Source of the DNA: Rhodocyclaceae bacterium
Lineage (GTDB): Bacteria; Pseudomonadota; Gammaproteobacteria; Burkholderiales; Rhodocyclaceae
DNA length: 35,984 nucleotides
Direction of reading: 5' to 3'
Assembly: GCA_020445665.1 (NCBI GenBank)
Contig: JAGRGD010000237.1
Coordinates: 1 to 35,984, forward strand
The notes beneath the pieces were generated by a model, which saw only the letters and a program-made list of their open reading frames with translations, searched no databases and was not told the origin of the DNA. Position numbers and translations under genes: made by a program. Position 1 is the first letter of the stretch. Each line of letters opens with the position of its first letter. Shown in pieces: positions 14,705-24,360 of the stretch.

Positions 14705-15859
14705 GTGACCAACGCCGACACCCCGATCACCTTTGAACTTGCCGAGTCGATCCTCGGCATTGAAGCCGCTGGCTGGGACGACCTGACCGGTGGGCACCCC
14801 GCCCTCAGCCACGCTTTCCTGGCCGCGCTGGAGCGCCATGGATGCGTCGGCGAGGTCGCCGGATGGTGGCCACGCTATCTGCTGGGCCGCCGGGCGGGCG
14901 CCCTGGTCGCCGCCGCGCCGCTGTTCCTCAAGACCCACTCCTACGGCGAGTACGTGTTCGACTGGGCCTGGGCGGATGCCTACCAGCGGAACGGCATCGA
15001 GTACTACCCCAAATGGCTCGTCGCGGCGCCCTTCAGCCCCCTGCCCGGCCCGCGCCTGCTCGGCCGGGACACGTCCTGCCGCCGCGCCGCGCTGGCGGCA
15101 CTCCTGCAAATCGCCCAGCAGAGCGGGCTGTCCTCCCTCCACATCCTTTTCGCGACACCCGAGGAACGCGAATGGATGCGCACCGCCGGCCTCCTGATCC
15201 GAGACGGGGTGCAGTTCCACTGGCAGTCCCGTGGCGAGTCGGATTTCGATGGATTCCTGTCCCGCCTCAACCACGACAAGCGCAAGAAGATCCGCCAGGA
15301 GCGGCGCAAGGTGGCCGCCCTCGGCCTGCACGTTCGATGGCTGAATGGCGAAGACGCGAGCGAGGCCGACTGGCGCTTCTTCGCCCGCTGCTATGAAGGC
15401 ACCTACCGGGCCCACCACTCCACGCCCTACCTGAACGAGGCCTTCTTCCGGGACTTCGCTCGCCAGCGGCCCGGCGCGGTGCGCCTGTTGCTGGCCGAGC
15501 GCGACGACACTCCCGTCGCCAGCGCCTACTTCCTCGTGTCGAACGGCACCCTGTACGGACGCTACTGGGGCTGCCAGGAGCCCCTGCCCGGCCTTCACTT
15601 CGAGCTCTGCTACTACGAACCGATCGACTACTGCATCCGCCAGGGGCTCACCCGCATGGAGGGCGGCGCCCAGGGCGAGCACAAGCTCTCGCGAGGTCTT
15701 GAACCTGTCGAAACGGGGTCCGGTCACTGGATCGCCGACCCGCGCTTCCGCGATGCAATCGACCGCCACCTCGACCACGAGGCGGCGCACATGACGGAGT
15801 ACCGGGAACATCTCGCAAACCGCAGCCCCTTCCGCCGGCCGGACGGTGTCCCCAAATGA
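14705..15859 (+). CDS. FemAB-like / GNAT-fold acyltransferase family protein (DUF482-type)
   Basis: This protein of about 384 residues belongs to the widespread 'peptidogalycan biosynthesis/recognition' family (Pfam FemAB_like, formerly DUF482), related to GNAT-fold aminoacyl and acyl transferases. Family hallmarks seen are SHAFLAALE near the N-terminus, PLFLKTHSYGEYVFDWAWADAY (read as the LK.HS.GE and FDW.WA.A. motifs), 'LPGPRLL', and the C-terminal 'YGRYWGC', 'HFELCYYEPIDYCI' and 'EGGAQGEHK'. The biochemical role is unproven. GTG 14705 was taken as start. GTG 14630 in the same frame is also open but falls in the DnaA-box-like cluster, and neither has a clear ribosome binding site. It is convergent with ppa. 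Confidence 0.85.
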   Translation: MTNADTPITFELAESILGIEAAGWDDLTGGHPALSHAFLAALERHGCVGEVAGWWPRYLLGRRAGALVAAAPLFLKTHSYGEYVFDWAWADAYQRNGIEYYPKWLVAAPFSPLPGPRLLGRDTSCRRAALAALLQIAQQSGLSSLHILFATPEEREWMRTAGLLIRDGVQFHWQSRGESDFDGFLSRLNHDKRKKIRQERRKVAALGLHVRWLNGEDASEADWRFFARCYEGTYRAHHSTPYLNEAFFRDFARQRPGAVRLLLAERDDTPVASAYFLVSNGTLYGRYWGCQEPLPGLHFELCYYEPIDYCIRQGLTRMEGGAQGEHKLSRGLEPVETGSGHWIADPRFRDAIDRHLDHEAAHMTEYREHLANRSPFRRPDGVPK

Positions 15860-15885
15860 AAACGGGCCCCCGAAGGCGCCCGTTT
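15860..15885. terminator. Bidirectional intrinsic terminator
   Basis: An 8-bp stem AAACGGGC/GCCCGTTT (15860-15867 and 15878-15885) lies between two convergent genes. The A-rich and T-rich ends make it usable from both strands, ending the FemAB-like gene and ppa. Confidence 0.7.
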
Positions 15886-15907
15886 CGAGATACCCCGCAG
15901 TGCGGAG

Positions 15908-16432
15908 TTACTTGCCTGCCTCGATACCGGCCAGGATCTCCTGGCGCGCGTCATCGACGCTGCCCCAGCCAACCACCTTGACCCACTTGCCCGGCTCCAG
16001 GTCCTTGTAGTGCTCGAAGAAGTGCGAGATCTGCTTGAGCAGCAGCTCGGGCAGGTCGTCGGTCGTCTGGACCTTCTCGTACAGCGGGGTCAGCTTGGTT
16101 ACCGGCACGGCGACCACCTTGGCGTCCTCACCCCCTTCGTCCTGCATCTTCAGGATGCCGACCGGGCGGCAACGGATCACGACGCCGGGCTGCAGCGGGA
16201 AGGGCGTGACCACCAGCACATCCACCGGATCGCCATCGCCGGCGACGGTGTGCGGCACGTAGCCGTAGTTGCACGGGTAACGCATCGTCGTGCCCATGAA
16301 ACGGTCCACGAAGACGGCGCCGCTGTCCTTGTCCACTTCAAACTTGATCGGATCGCCCTGCGCGGAGATCTCGATGATCACGTTGATGTCGTTCGGTACA
16401 TCCTTGCCTGCGGCTACGAGGTCGAAACCCAT
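15908..16432 (-). CDS. ppa: Inorganic pyrophosphatase (family I)
   Basis: This soluble cytoplasmic enzyme hydrolyses pyrophosphate to drive biosynthesis. Its 174 residues match the bacterial hexameric family I enzyme. The metal-binding signature [10 protein letters not shown] (Asp residues around 65-70) is intact, as are [12 protein letters not shown] and the Lys in '[10 protein letters not shown]'. GGGAGG lies just before ATG 16432. A TATAAT on the minus strand at 16465-16460 is a plausible -10. It is a single-gene unit, divergent from the cobalamin riboswitch. Confidence 0.97.
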   Translation of the reverse strand: MGFDLVAAGKDVPNDINVIIEISAQGDPIKFEVDKDSGAVFVDRFMGTTMRYPCNYGYVPHTVAGDGDPVDVLVVTPFPLQPGVVIRCRPVGILKMQDEGGEDAKVVAVPVTKLTPLYEKVQTTDDLPELLLKQISHFFEHYKDLEPGKWVKVVGWGSVDDARQEILAGIEAGK

Positions 16433-16459
16433 GTTGTCCTCCCTGATTAAGTCGGCCGG

Positions 16460-16465
16460 ATTATA
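16460..16465 (-). promoter_or_regulatory. Probable -10 of ppa
   Basis: A perfect TATAAT on the minus strand lies 28 bases upstream of the ppa ATG. The -35 is not clear. Confidence 0.45.
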
Positions 16466-16518
16466 AAGGGTTTTCCCTGATCTTCACCGTCGATCGGACG
16501 GACGCATGGCCGCCGCGC

Positions 16519-16524
16519 TATAAT
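16519..16524 (+). promoter_or_regulatory. -10 of riboswitch-tonB transcript
   Basis: A perfect TATAAT lies 15 bases before the first base of the riboswitch P1 stem, so transcription should start near 16531. The -35 at 17 bases is poor. Confidence 0.55.
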
Positions 16525-16538
16525 TCCTGATTGACGTA

Positions 16539-16650
16539 CCGGCCTGGTGCCCACCGCTCGAAGGTGGGTGCAACGGGAAACAGGTGAGAACCCTGTGCTG
16601 CCCCCGCAACGGTAAGCGCCCAGCGCGAGCCCGGAGACCGGCCAGGCCGG
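16539..16650 (+). promoter_or_regulatory. Cobalamin (B12) riboswitch aptamer
   Basis: The sequence follows the cobalamin aptamer consensus. A perfect 9-bp P1 stem joins 16539-16547 (CCGGCCTGG) and 16642-16650. Inside are GGTGCCC, the P2 hairpin, CGGGAAACAGGTG, GAACCCTGTGCTGCCCCCGC as the conserved core (read as the GAA..CC.GTGC and GCTGCCCCCGCAAC segments), and the 3' B12 box GCCCGGAGACCGGCC. It looks like a compact form without the long P7-P9 extension. It lies in front of tonB-exbB-exbD and should lower their expression when B12 is plentiful. The 3' platform (16651-16738) has no evident intrinsic terminator, so translational control is more likely. Confidence 0.93.
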
Positions 16651-16738
16651 CCGAAGACTGCACCGCGGGTGGCGGACGGCAGCGGCTTCGCCCTGTGCCG
16701 GCCCTGCGCTCCCCTCCCCCAAGAGGATTGACGCGCCC

Positions 16739-17503
16739 GTGGCCGAACCCACTGCCTCGATGAACATGCCATTCGCCCTACTCGGGCGGATTGCCCTGTT
16801 CGCGCTCGTGGCGGGCTGTCACCTGGTGGCGATCGCCGCGATTGTGGGCCACGGCCCGTCCCCCACGCCATTGCGCCCGGCACCACCGGTCATCGAGGCC
16901 CGTCTGCTCGCCCCTGCGCCGGCCCCGGTCTCGACGTCGACGCCCGTCGCCGTGCCCCCCGCGCCGCCACCGACACCAACCGCGCCCTCGCCCCGGACGG
17001 CCCCGCGGAAGCACCTCACCCCAAGCCCTCAATCAAGCCCTCGCACCGCCCGGCAGCGCCCCGTTCCATCCGCCAGGCCCGCGCCAGAGCCACCGCCTGC
17101 GCTGGCGCTGGCGCTGCCGCGGCCTGCGGCGCCAAGCGAACCGGCACAGCCGGTCGAGCCGCCGGCCGTCCAGGCCAGTGACGCAGCTCCGCCCACAGTG
17201 TCCGAAGCGCCACCGCGCGAGACACCGGTGCGCGTGGAAGCGGCCTACCGCAGCAACCCGGCGCCGCGCTACCCGCTTGCCTCAAGGCGCCTCGGCGAAG
17301 AAGGTACCGTCGTGCTGCGCGTGCGGGTGAGCGCCGATGGCGCGGTCAGCCAGCTTGACGTCGGCAGCTCGAGTGGATCCGCCCGGCTTGACCGCGCCGC
17401 CCTGGCAACCGTGGCAAACTGGCGGTTTGAGCCGGCCCGGCGCGGCCACGTGGCCATTGCGGCCGCGGTCGAGGTGCCGATCATCTTCCGCCTGGAGAAC
17501 TGA
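16739..17503 (+). CDS. tonB: Energy transducer TonB
   Basis: This inner-membrane-anchored protein carries proton-motive energy to outer-membrane receptors. It has 254 residues: an N-terminal membrane segment (about residues 8-35), a long Pro/Ala-rich periplasm-spanning region (about 40-160), and a C-terminal TonB domain (about 165-254). The last contains NPAPRYPLASRRLGEEGTV and 'WRFEPARRGH'. GTG 16739 was taken as start, with AGAGGA eleven bases upstream; ATG 16760 lacks a site. Cobalamin riboswitch control and the exbB-exbD partners directly downstream suggest that this system serves B12 or cobamide uptake. No BtuB receptor is in the window. Confidence 0.93.
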   Translation: MAEPTASMNMPFALLGRIALFALVAGCHLVAIAAIVGHGPSPTPLRPAPPVIEARLLAPAPAPVSTSTPVAVPPAPPPTPTAPSPRTAPRKHLTPSPQSSPRTARQRPVPSARPAPEPPPALALALPRPAAPSEPAQPVEPPAVQASDAAPPTVSEAPPRETPVRVEAAYRSNPAPRYPLASRRLGEEGTVVLRVRVSADGAVSQLDVGSSSGSARLDRAALATVANWRFEPARRGHVAIAAAVEVPIIFRLEN

Positions 17504-18223
<720 letters not shown>

Positions 18224-18224
18224 C

Positions 18225-18644
18225 GTGGCCTTCGGCGACTTCAACCAGGGCAACGGCGGCGCCCCGATGAGCGAGATCAACACCACGCCGCTGGTGGACG
18301 TGATGCTCGTGCTGCTGATCATCTTCATGGTGACCGCGCCGCTGATCACCCAGAACATCAGTGTCGACCTGCCGCAGGCCGACGCGGTCGAACCCCCGCA
18401 GGAAGCGCCCAAGGTGGCGCTCGAGATCGACGCCGAGGGCCGCATCAGCTGGGACAAGCAGGCCATCGACGCGGAAGAACTCGACCGCCGCCTGAGCGAG
18501 GCGGCCAGCGCGCGTCCGCAACCGGAACTGCATCTGCTGGCCGACCGCCTGACCGACTACGAGCACGTGGCCAAGGTGCTCGCGGCGGCCCGTGCTGCGG
18601 GCCTGGAGAAGATCGGCTTCGTCACGCTGCCGGTCGCCAACTGA
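18225..18644 (+). CDS. exbD: Biopolymer transport protein ExbD
   Basis: The 139-residue partner of ExbB has one N-terminal membrane segment (about 20-42), EINTTPLVDVMLVLLIIFMV in outline. It carries the essential Asp of the 'TPLVDVMLVLLIIFM' motif, which takes part in proton passage. The remainder is the periplasmic domain, with 'DRLTDYEHVAKVLAAARAAG' as its last helix region. It starts at GTG 18225, one base after the exbB stop. It ends 14 bases from the convergent copZ-like gene with no obvious terminator between. Confidence 0.94.
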   Translation: MAFGDFNQGNGGAPMSEINTTPLVDVMLVLLIIFMVTAPLITQNISVDLPQADAVEPPQEAPKVALEIDAEGRISWDKQAIDAEELDRRLSEAASARPQPELHLLADRLTDYEHVAKVLAAARAAGLEKIGFVTLPVAN

Positions 18645-18658
18645 CCCGCGGGCGCCGT

Positions 18659-18865
18659 CTAGGCCGCGTCGAACCCCGCTTCCTCGATCGCCGAGCGCAG
18701 CTGTCCGAGGGCTACCTTGCTGCCGTCGTAGTGCACCGTGGCCTCGCCGTTCTCCAGGGATACATCCACCTGCTCGACACCCGGCTGGGCCTGCAGGACG
18801 CCGGTGACGTTGCGCACGCACCCATGGCAGCTCATGCCACCGACCTTGATCACCGTACTTTCCAT
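18659..18865 (-). CDS. copZ: Copper chaperone / HMA domain protein (CopZ-like)
   Basis: This 68-residue stand-alone heavy-metal-associated domain has the metal-binding GMSCHGC motif (Cys13 and Cys16), with a His between the cysteines. Such proteins carry Cu(I) to P1B ATPases. It lies 13 bases downstream of copA on the same strand with AAGGAG before the start, so it is very likely cotranscribed with the pump. Other soft metals cannot be ruled out from the domain alone. Confidence 0.92.
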   Translation of the reverse strand: MESTVIKVGGMSCHGCVRNVTGVLQAQPGVEQVDVSLENGEATVHYDGSKVALGQLRSAIEEAGFDAA

Positions 18866-18878
18866 CCGTTTGCGCTCC

Positions 18879-21272
18879 TTAACGTGGTTCCGGATTTGCA
18901 GAGGGGCGCCAGCGTCGCAAGAGCAGCGAATTGCTGACGACCGAGACCGAACTCATGGCCATCGCCGCCGCGGCCACGACCGGATTCAACATGCCCAGCG
19001 CCGCCAGGGGAATCCCCAGGACGTTATAGACGAAGGCAAAAAACAGGTTCTGACGGATCTTGCCCAGGGTCGCCCGTGACAGTTCGACCGCATCAGCGAC
19101 GCCCGCCAGGTCGCTACGCACCAGCGTGACGTCGGCGGCCGCGACCGCCACGTCCGTGCCGGTGCCGATCGCGAAGGAGACATCTGCCGCGGCCAGCGCC
19201 GGCGCGTCGTTGATGCCATCGCCTGCCATGCCTACCCGCCCCTCGCGGGCCAGCGCACGCACGGCCTCAGCCTTGCCGTCGGGCATGACGCCCGCCCGGA
19301 ACTCCGAGATGCCACAGGCCTCGGCGACAGCCCTGGCCGTGCGCTCGTTGTCGCCGGTGAGCATCACGACCCGCACGCCGAGGTTGCCGAGGCGAGCAAG
19401 GGCGGTGGGCGTCGAGTCTCGCAGCCGGTCGGCGACGCCGATCAGGGCGGCGGGGGCGCCATCGACCGCCACCGCCACCAGGCTCTGTCCCTGCGACGCC
19501 ATCGCGTCAACCCGCCCCGCATCGGCCCATCCGGCAAATGCCGGCGATCCGACGCGGATCCGATGGCCATCAACGAGGCCCTCGACGCCGGCGCCGGCCG
19601 TCGCGGTCACCCGGGTCCCTTCTGGCGCGCTTCCCGCGGCCGCGACCACCGCGGCAGCCAAGGGGTGGGAGCTGCCCCGCTCGACCGCCGCCGCAAGCGC
19701 CAGCACCCGGTCCGCCTCGAAACCCGGCGCCGCCACAGTGTCGACGACCACCGGGCGCCCCTCGGTCAAGGTGCCGGTCTTGTCCACCGCCAGCACCCCC
19801 AGCCGCTCGGCGAGTTCCAGCGCCTCGGCATTGCGCACCAGCACGCCATGGCGCGCGCCCTGCCCGGTGCCGACCATGATTGCGGTCGGCGTGGCCAGCC
19901 CGAGGGCACAGGGGCAGGCGATCACCAGGACCGCCACCGCATTGACGAGCGCCTGCTGCAACGGCGCGCCAGCCAGCAGCCAGCCACCGAAGGTCAGTAC
20001 GGCAACCACCACGACGACCGGCACGAAGATCGCCGAGACGCGGTCTGCGAGTCGTTGCACCGGGGCCTTCGAACCCTGCGCCTGTTCCACAAGGCGGACA
20101 ATCGAAGCCAGCATCGTGTGACTACCGACGCCGGTTGCCCGGCAGCGCAGCAGCCCCGTGCCATTGATGGTGGCGGCGAAGACCGGATCACCCTCGCCCT
20201 TGGCCACCGGCAGGCCTTCGCCGGTCAGCATCGCCTCGTCGACGCCCGATTCACCCGACAGGACCTCGCCATCCACCGGCACCGCGTCACCTGGGCGCAC
20301 CACGAAAATGTCGCCGGTGACCAGTTCTGCGACGGGCACGTCGACCACCTGCCCGTTCCGCTCGACGCGGGCGAGCGTAGGCTGCAGTTTCAGCAGGGCC
20401 TCGATGGCCGCGCCGGTCCGGGCCTTGGCGCGTGCCTCGAGCAGCTTGCCGAGGAGGACGAGGGTGATGATCGAGGCCGACGCCTCGAAATAGACATGCT
20501 GATCGTGGAGGCCGGCCAGCGTCACCACGGTGCTGAACAGCCAGGCGATGCTGGTGCCCAGAGCGACCAGGACATCCATATTGGCGGAGCCGCCCCGCAG
20601 CGAGGCCCAGGCGCCCCGATAGAAACGGGCGCCGATCCAGAACTGCACCGGTGTCGCAAGGGCCAACTGCAGCCAGCGCGGCAGCAGGTCGTGGCTGCCG
20701 CCGTCGCCGATCCAACCGAACATGGCTGGCATCTGCGCCAGGAGTGGCAGAGAGAGCGCGGCCGCGACCCAGAACTGGCGCAGTTCACCCTGGTACCGAG
20801 CCTCTCGTCGGGCCTTCTCGGCCGCATGCTCTGCCTCGCCGGACTCGGTAGCGGTGAAGCCCGCCCGGCCAACCACCTCGATCAGTTCGGGCACGCTGGA
20901 TTCGCCGGGCACGAAGCGTACGCGGGCCCTTTCGGTGGCCAGATTGACGCTAGCCGCCTCGACCCCGGGCCGTTTGCCGAGCACCTTCTCGAGCCGGGTG
21001 GAACATGCGGCACAGGTCATGCCGCCGATGGCGAACTCGACCTCCCGCACGGGCACCTCGAAGCCCGCCTTGCGAATGCTGGCGACGACATCGCCCGCAT
21101 CCGCGGCGTCTTCGCCGACCAGTTCCACATGCGCGCGTTCGGACGCCAGGTTCACGTTCGCAGTGACGCCCGGCAACCGGTTCAGCACGCGCTCGATGCG
21201 GGCCGCGCAGGCAGCGCAGGTCATGCCGGCAACCGGCAGATCCAGCGATCGGGGAGAGTCCGTGTTCGTCAT
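18879..21272 (-). CDS. copA: Copper-translocating P-type ATPase
   Basis: This inner-membrane P1B-1 ATPase of 797 residues exports Cu(I) from the cytoplasm. Two N-terminal HMA domains ([12 protein letters not shown] with Cys19/Cys22, and [12 protein letters not shown] near residue 85) are followed by the membrane block. The Cu-binding CPC is in [11 protein letters not shown]. Also seen are the phosphorylation site DKTGTLTEG, an intact SHPLAAAV (HP motif), [10 protein letters not shown], and the family-specific C-terminal YN and MSS residues. ATG 21272 starts the normal [11 protein letters not shown]-terminus; the frame runs open upstream into the next gene as a shadow. It follows the SafE-type gene and precedes copZ. 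Confidence 0.96.
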   Translation of the reverse strand: MTNTDSPRSLDLPVAGMTCAACAARIERVLNRLPGVTANVNLASERAHVELVGEDAADAGDVVASIRKAGFEVPVREVEFAIGGMTCAACSTRLEKVLGKRPGVEAASVNLATERARVRFVPGESSVPELIEVVGRAGFTATESGEAEHAAEKARREARYQGELRQFWVAAALSLPLLAQMPAMFGWIGDGGSHDLLPRWLQLALATPVQFWIGARFYRGAWASLRGGSANMDVLVALGTSIAWLFSTVVTLAGLHDQHVYFEASASIITLVLLGKLLEARAKARTGAAIEALLKLQPTLARVERNGQVVDVPVAELVTGDIFVVRPGDAVPVDGEVLSGESGVDEAMLTGEGLPVAKGEGDPVFAATINGTGLLRCRATGVGSHTMLASIVRLVEQAQGSKAPVQRLADRVSAIFVPVVVVVAVLTFGGWLLAGAPLQQALVNAVAVLVIACPCALGLATPTAIMVGTGQGARHGVLVRNAEALELAERLGVLAVDKTGTLTEGRPVVVDTVAAPGFEADRVLALAAAVERGSSHPLAAAVVAAAGSAPEGTRVTATAGAGVEGLVDGHRIRVGSPAFAGWADAGRVDAMASQGQSLVAVAVDGAPAALIGVADRLRDSTPTALARLGNLGVRVVMLTGDNERTARAVAEACGISEFRAGVMPDGKAEAVRALAREGRVGMAGDGINDAPALAAADVSFAIGTGTDVAVAAADVTLVRSDLAGVADAVELSRATLGKIRQNLFFAFVYNVLGIPLAALGMLNPVVAAAAMAMSSVSVVSNSLLLRRWRPSANPEPR

Positions 21273-21340
21273 TGGCGCAGCGCAGCAACGTTCCGATACC
21301 GATTTTGGCACGGCTCGCCGCGGATTGTTCATTCGCGGTC

Positions 21341-22048
21341 TCAGACCACGCAGACCACCCCGCCCCAGAGTTTCTCGCCGAGGTTCGACGCGTTGAACAG
21401 GCCGAACAGGCCGAAGCCGAGCACCGTCAGCCCGGCCACAAGTCGCACGCCCCGGTGGCGGGTGACGTCCTTGAGGCGCTTCAGGAGCATGCCGGCGAGC
21501 AGCAGGTTGGGCAGCGTGCCGAGGCCGAAGGCCAGCATCAGCGCCCCACCCCGCCAGGCGGAGCCGGTCACCAGTGCCGTGGCGAGCACGCCATAGACCA
21601 TGCCGCAGGGCAGAAAGCCCCAAAGCAAGCCGAGGGGGAAGGCCTGGGCCGGCGATCGCGCCGGCAGAAAGCGCTTGGTCAGTGGCTGGATGCGCTGCCA
21701 CAGGCGAGCGCCGACCCGCTCGACCGGCAGCATCAGGCGGGTGAAGCCGGTGAGATAGAGCCCCAGCGCGATCAGCATCAGGTTGGCCAGCACGTATAGG
21801 CCGATCTGCACCGGCATCACGCCGTTCATCAGCATGCCGACCGATCCCAGCGCCCCAAGCAGCGTGCCGGCCAGCGTGTAGCTGCTGATCCGGCCGAGGT
21901 TATAGGCCAGGTGCAGGGGCCACTGGTTGCCCCGCTGACCAGGCATCTGAACGGACAGCGCACTGACGATGCCGCCGCACATGCCGACGCAGTGGGCGCC
22001 ACCGAGCAGGCCGATCAGGAAGGCCGCGATATATCCGGTTTCAGGCAT
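21341..22048 (-). CDS. Sulfite exporter TauE/SafE-family membrane protein (cbb3-associated type)
   Basis: This 235-residue membrane protein has about six segments and the motif [10 protein letters not shown] near the N-terminus, plus [17 protein letters not shown] in the middle. The motif-bearing SafE/DsbD_2-type proteins with HC-GMCGG and PCGM cysteines are often found beside ccoGHIS and copper ATPase genes, and a role in copper or cytochrome maturation is suspected rather than shown. Here it lies between hemN (54 bases) and copA (68 bases) on one strand. The annotation 'sulfite exporter' is only a family name. Confidence 0.85.
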   Translation of the reverse strand: MPETGYIAAFLIGLLGGAHCVGMCGGIVSALSVQMPGQRGNQWPLHLAYNLGRISSYTLAGTLLGALGSVGMLMNGVMPVQIGLYVLANLMLIALGLYLTGFTRLMLPVERVGARLWQRIQPLTKRFLPARSPAQAFPLGLLWGFLPCGMVYGVLATALVTGSAWRGGALMLAFGLGTLPNLLLAGMLLKRLKDVTRHRGVRLVAGLTVLGFGLFGLFNASNLGEKLWGGVVCVV

Positions 22049-22102
22049 CGACGAGCGCGGACCCGCGGCGCGAACCGCGGGTCCGTGGCAGAAAAGGGAC
22101 GA

Positions 22103-23491
22103 TCAGATGACCTTGGAGTAGCGCGTTCGTTCGCGATCGGCGCGAATGTACTTGTCGAACACCATCGCGATGCCCCGCACCAGGAGGCGACCCGGCGGCA
22201 GGACACTGATCCACTGGTCGGTGACCTTGACCAGTCCGGCCGACTCCATCTCCTTGAGGTCGGCGATCTCGTCGGCGAAGTACTCATTGAAGTCGATCAG
22301 GTGGGAGATCTGGATCGACTCGATCGAAATCTCGAAGTGGCACATCAGCGCCTGGATGATCGACCGACGCAGGAGGTCGTCGGAGGTCAGCTCGACGCCG
22401 CGCAGGATCGGCAACTCGTCGCGATCGAGGACGTCGTAGTACTCGTCCAGGGTCTTGACGTTCTGCGCATACGAGGGCCCCACCTTGCCGATCGCCGAGA
22501 CGCCGAAGGCCAGCAGGTCGCACTCGGCATAGGTCGAGTAACCCTGGAAATTACGGTGCAGCCGGCCCTGCCGCTGGGCAATGGTGAGTTCGTCGTCCGG
22601 CTTGGCGAAGTGGTCCATGCCGATGTAGACATAGCCCGCCTCGGTGAGGCGGCGGATCGCCAACTGGAGGATCTGCAGCTTGGTATCGGCCGAGGGCATG
22701 TCACCGGCGTTGATGCGGCGCTGGGGCTTGAACAGTCCCGGCAGGTGAGCGTAGCTATAGAGCGAGATCCGATCAGGCGAGAGGGCCAACACGCTCTCGA
22801 GCGTGCTGTTGAAGCTGATGACGTTCTGCTTGGGCAGACCATAGATCAGATCCATGCTGATCGACTTGAAGCCCAGCTCCCTTGCCGAATCGAGGACCAG
22901 CTTGGTCTCGTCGAAACTCTGCACTCGATTGACCGCGCGCTGCACGTCGATGTTGAAGTCCTGCACGCCGATGCTCATCCGGTTGAAACCGAGCTCCGCC
23001 AGCAGCGCAACGGTCTCGAAATCGACCTTGCGCGGATCGACTTCAATCGAGAACTCGCCGTTGGGCACCAGGGTAAAGTGCTTGTTGACGGTAGCCATCA
23101 ACTCGCGCATCTCGTCGTGGGACAGGAAGGTCGGCGTACCGCCACCCAGATGCAATTGCAATACTTCGCGCCCACCGTCGAGCGCCTCCGCCTGCATCGC
23201 CACTTCCTTGTCCAGATATTTCAAGTATTTGGCGGAGCGGCCGTGATCCTTGGTGATGATCTTGTTGCACGCGCAGTAGTAGCAAATCGTGTTACAGAAA
23301 GGGATGTGGAAGTATAATGAGAGCGGTCGGTTGATCCCCCCGACCGTCCGCTTGCCCAGCCAGTGCTTGTATGCATCGGCGTTGAACGCTTCTACGAAGC
23401 GATCAGCGGTGGGGTAGGACGTGTAGCGGGGCCCGTTGACGTCAAAGCGGCGGATCAACTGCGGGTCGAATACGATGTCTCTGCTGGTCAT
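22103..23491 (-). CDS. hemN: Oxygen-independent coproporphyrinogen III oxidase
   Basis: This radical SAM enzyme converts coproporphyrinogen III to protoporphyrinogen IX without oxygen. Its 462 residues match true HemN rather than the shorter HemW. The cluster motif is CNTICYYCAC (CxxxCxxC) near residue 65, preceded by LSYFHIPF in the form LSLYFHIPF, and GGGTPTFL follows. The N-terminal 'YTSYPTADRF' and the C-terminal HemN domain are present. ATG 23491 was chosen because AGGTG lies upstream; an in-frame start 30 bases earlier is weaker. An FNR-type box lies about 60 bases upstream, fitting anaerobic or micro-oxic use. Confidence 0.97.
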   Translation of the reverse strand: MTSRDIVFDPQLIRRFDVNGPRYTSYPTADRFVEAFNADAYKHWLGKRTVGGINRPLSLYFHIPFCNTICYYCACNKIITKDHGRSAKYLKYLDKEVAMQAEALDGGREVLQLHLGGGTPTFLSHDEMRELMATVNKHFTLVPNGEFSIEVDPRKVDFETVALLAELGFNRMSIGVQDFNIDVQRAVNRVQSFDETKLVLDSARELGFKSISMDLIYGLPKQNVISFNSTLESVLALSPDRISLYSYAHLPGLFKPQRRINAGDMPSADTKLQILQLAIRRLTEAGYVYIGMDHFAKPDDELTIAQRQGRLHRNFQGYSTYAECDLLAFGVSAIGKVGPSYAQNVKTLDEYYDVLDRDELPILRGVELTSDDLLRRSIIQALMCHFEISIESIQISHLIDFNEYFADEIADLKEMESAGLVKVTDQWISVLPPGRLLVRGIAMVFDKYIRADRERTRYSKVI

Positions 23492-23544
23492 GGTCTTGTT
23501 CACCTTACAGGCGGCTACCATCTCAAAAAGCCGCGGTCATAGGG

Positions 23545-23558
23545 TTGACGTGGATCAA
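23545..23558. promoter_or_regulatory. FNR box between hemN and fnr
   Basis: TTGAC-GTGG-ATCAA differs from the FNR consensus TTGAT-N4-ATCAA at one base. It lies between the divergent hemN and fnr starts. The -10 candidates at the right distance are weak on both strands (GATGGT towards hemN), so activation of hemN, autoregulation of fnr, or both are possible. Confidence 0.75.
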
Positions 23559-23599
23559 AGTGGGACAACCCCGTGCCAAGGGAAAGGAGTTTGGACAGC

Positions 23600-24343
23600 G
23601 TGGAAATGAAAGCAACGGCGGTCACGCCGACCACTCTTAAGGCCGCCTGCTCTCAGTGTAATCTCCGCGAACTCTGCCTGCCATTCGGATTGACCGGCCA
23701 CGAGATCGACCGGCTCGACGAGTTGGTCGGCACCAAGCGCAAGATCCGCCGGCAGCACCAGCTCTATCGGGCCGGCGATGAGTTCGAGGCCATCTATGCG
23801 ATCCGCGCCGGCTCGTTCAAGACTGACGTGTTGCTTGAGGATGGTCGTGAACAGGTCACCGGCTTCCAGATGACCGGTGAGATCCTCGGCCTCGACGGCA
23901 TCAGCTCCGAGGCCCATTCCTGCAATGCCACCGCCCTCGAAGACAGCGAGGTGTGCATCATCCCCTTCTCGAAGCTCGAAGAGCTGTCCCGTGAGGTCGA
24001 GTCGCTTCAGCACCAGTTCCACAAGGTCATGAGTCGCGAGATCGTGCGTGACCATGGGGTGATGATGTTGCTCGGCTCAATGCGGGCGGAAGAACGCCTC
24101 GCCGCCTTCCTCCTGAATCTGTCGAAACGTTTCATGGCGCGGGGCTACTCTCCAGCGGAGTTCCACCTGCGCATGACCCGCGACGAAATCGGATCCTACC
24201 TGGGCCTCAAGCTCGAAACCGTCTCCCGCGCCTTCTCGAAATTTCAGGACGAGGGTCTGGTCGCGGTCCATCAGAAACACATCCGGATCATCGACCTGGA
24301 AGGTCTCAAGCGCCTGCTTACCCACTGCGCAAAGCACACCTGA
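23600..24343 (+). CDS. fnr: FNR-type oxygen-sensing regulator
   Basis: This global regulator of anaerobic and micro-oxic genes has about 247 residues. All four [4Fe-4S] ligands appear to be present: Cys17, Cys20 and Cys26 (CSQCNLRELC) and Cys119 in EVCIIPF, matching E. coli Cys20/23/29/122. The recognition helix LETVSRAF has the Glu-x-x-Ser-Arg pattern that reads TTGAT half sites. GTG 23600 was chosen because AAAGGAG lies ten bases upstream; ATG 23606 is nearly as good. It probably acts at the FNR-type boxes at ccoN, uspA and hemN in this window. Confidence 0.96.
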   Translation: MEMKATAVTPTTLKAACSQCNLRELCLPFGLTGHEIDRLDELVGTKRKIRRQHQLYRAGDEFEAIYAIRAGSFKTDVLLEDGREQVTGFQMTGEILGLDGISSEAHSCNATALEDSEVCIIPFSKLEELSREVESLQHQFHKVMSREIVRDHGVMMLLGSMRAEERLAAFLLNLSKRFMARGYSPAEFHLRMTRDEIGSYLGLKLETVSRAFSKFQDEGLVAVHQKHIRIIDLEGLKRLLTHCAKHT

Positions 24344-24360
24344 AGCGTCACCTTCGGGGA

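Noticed and set aside
19563-21596. 677-residue frame antisense to copA and the SafE-type gene
   Set aside because: Codon bias of copA keeps the opposite frame open. It has no recognisable domain and no start signals.
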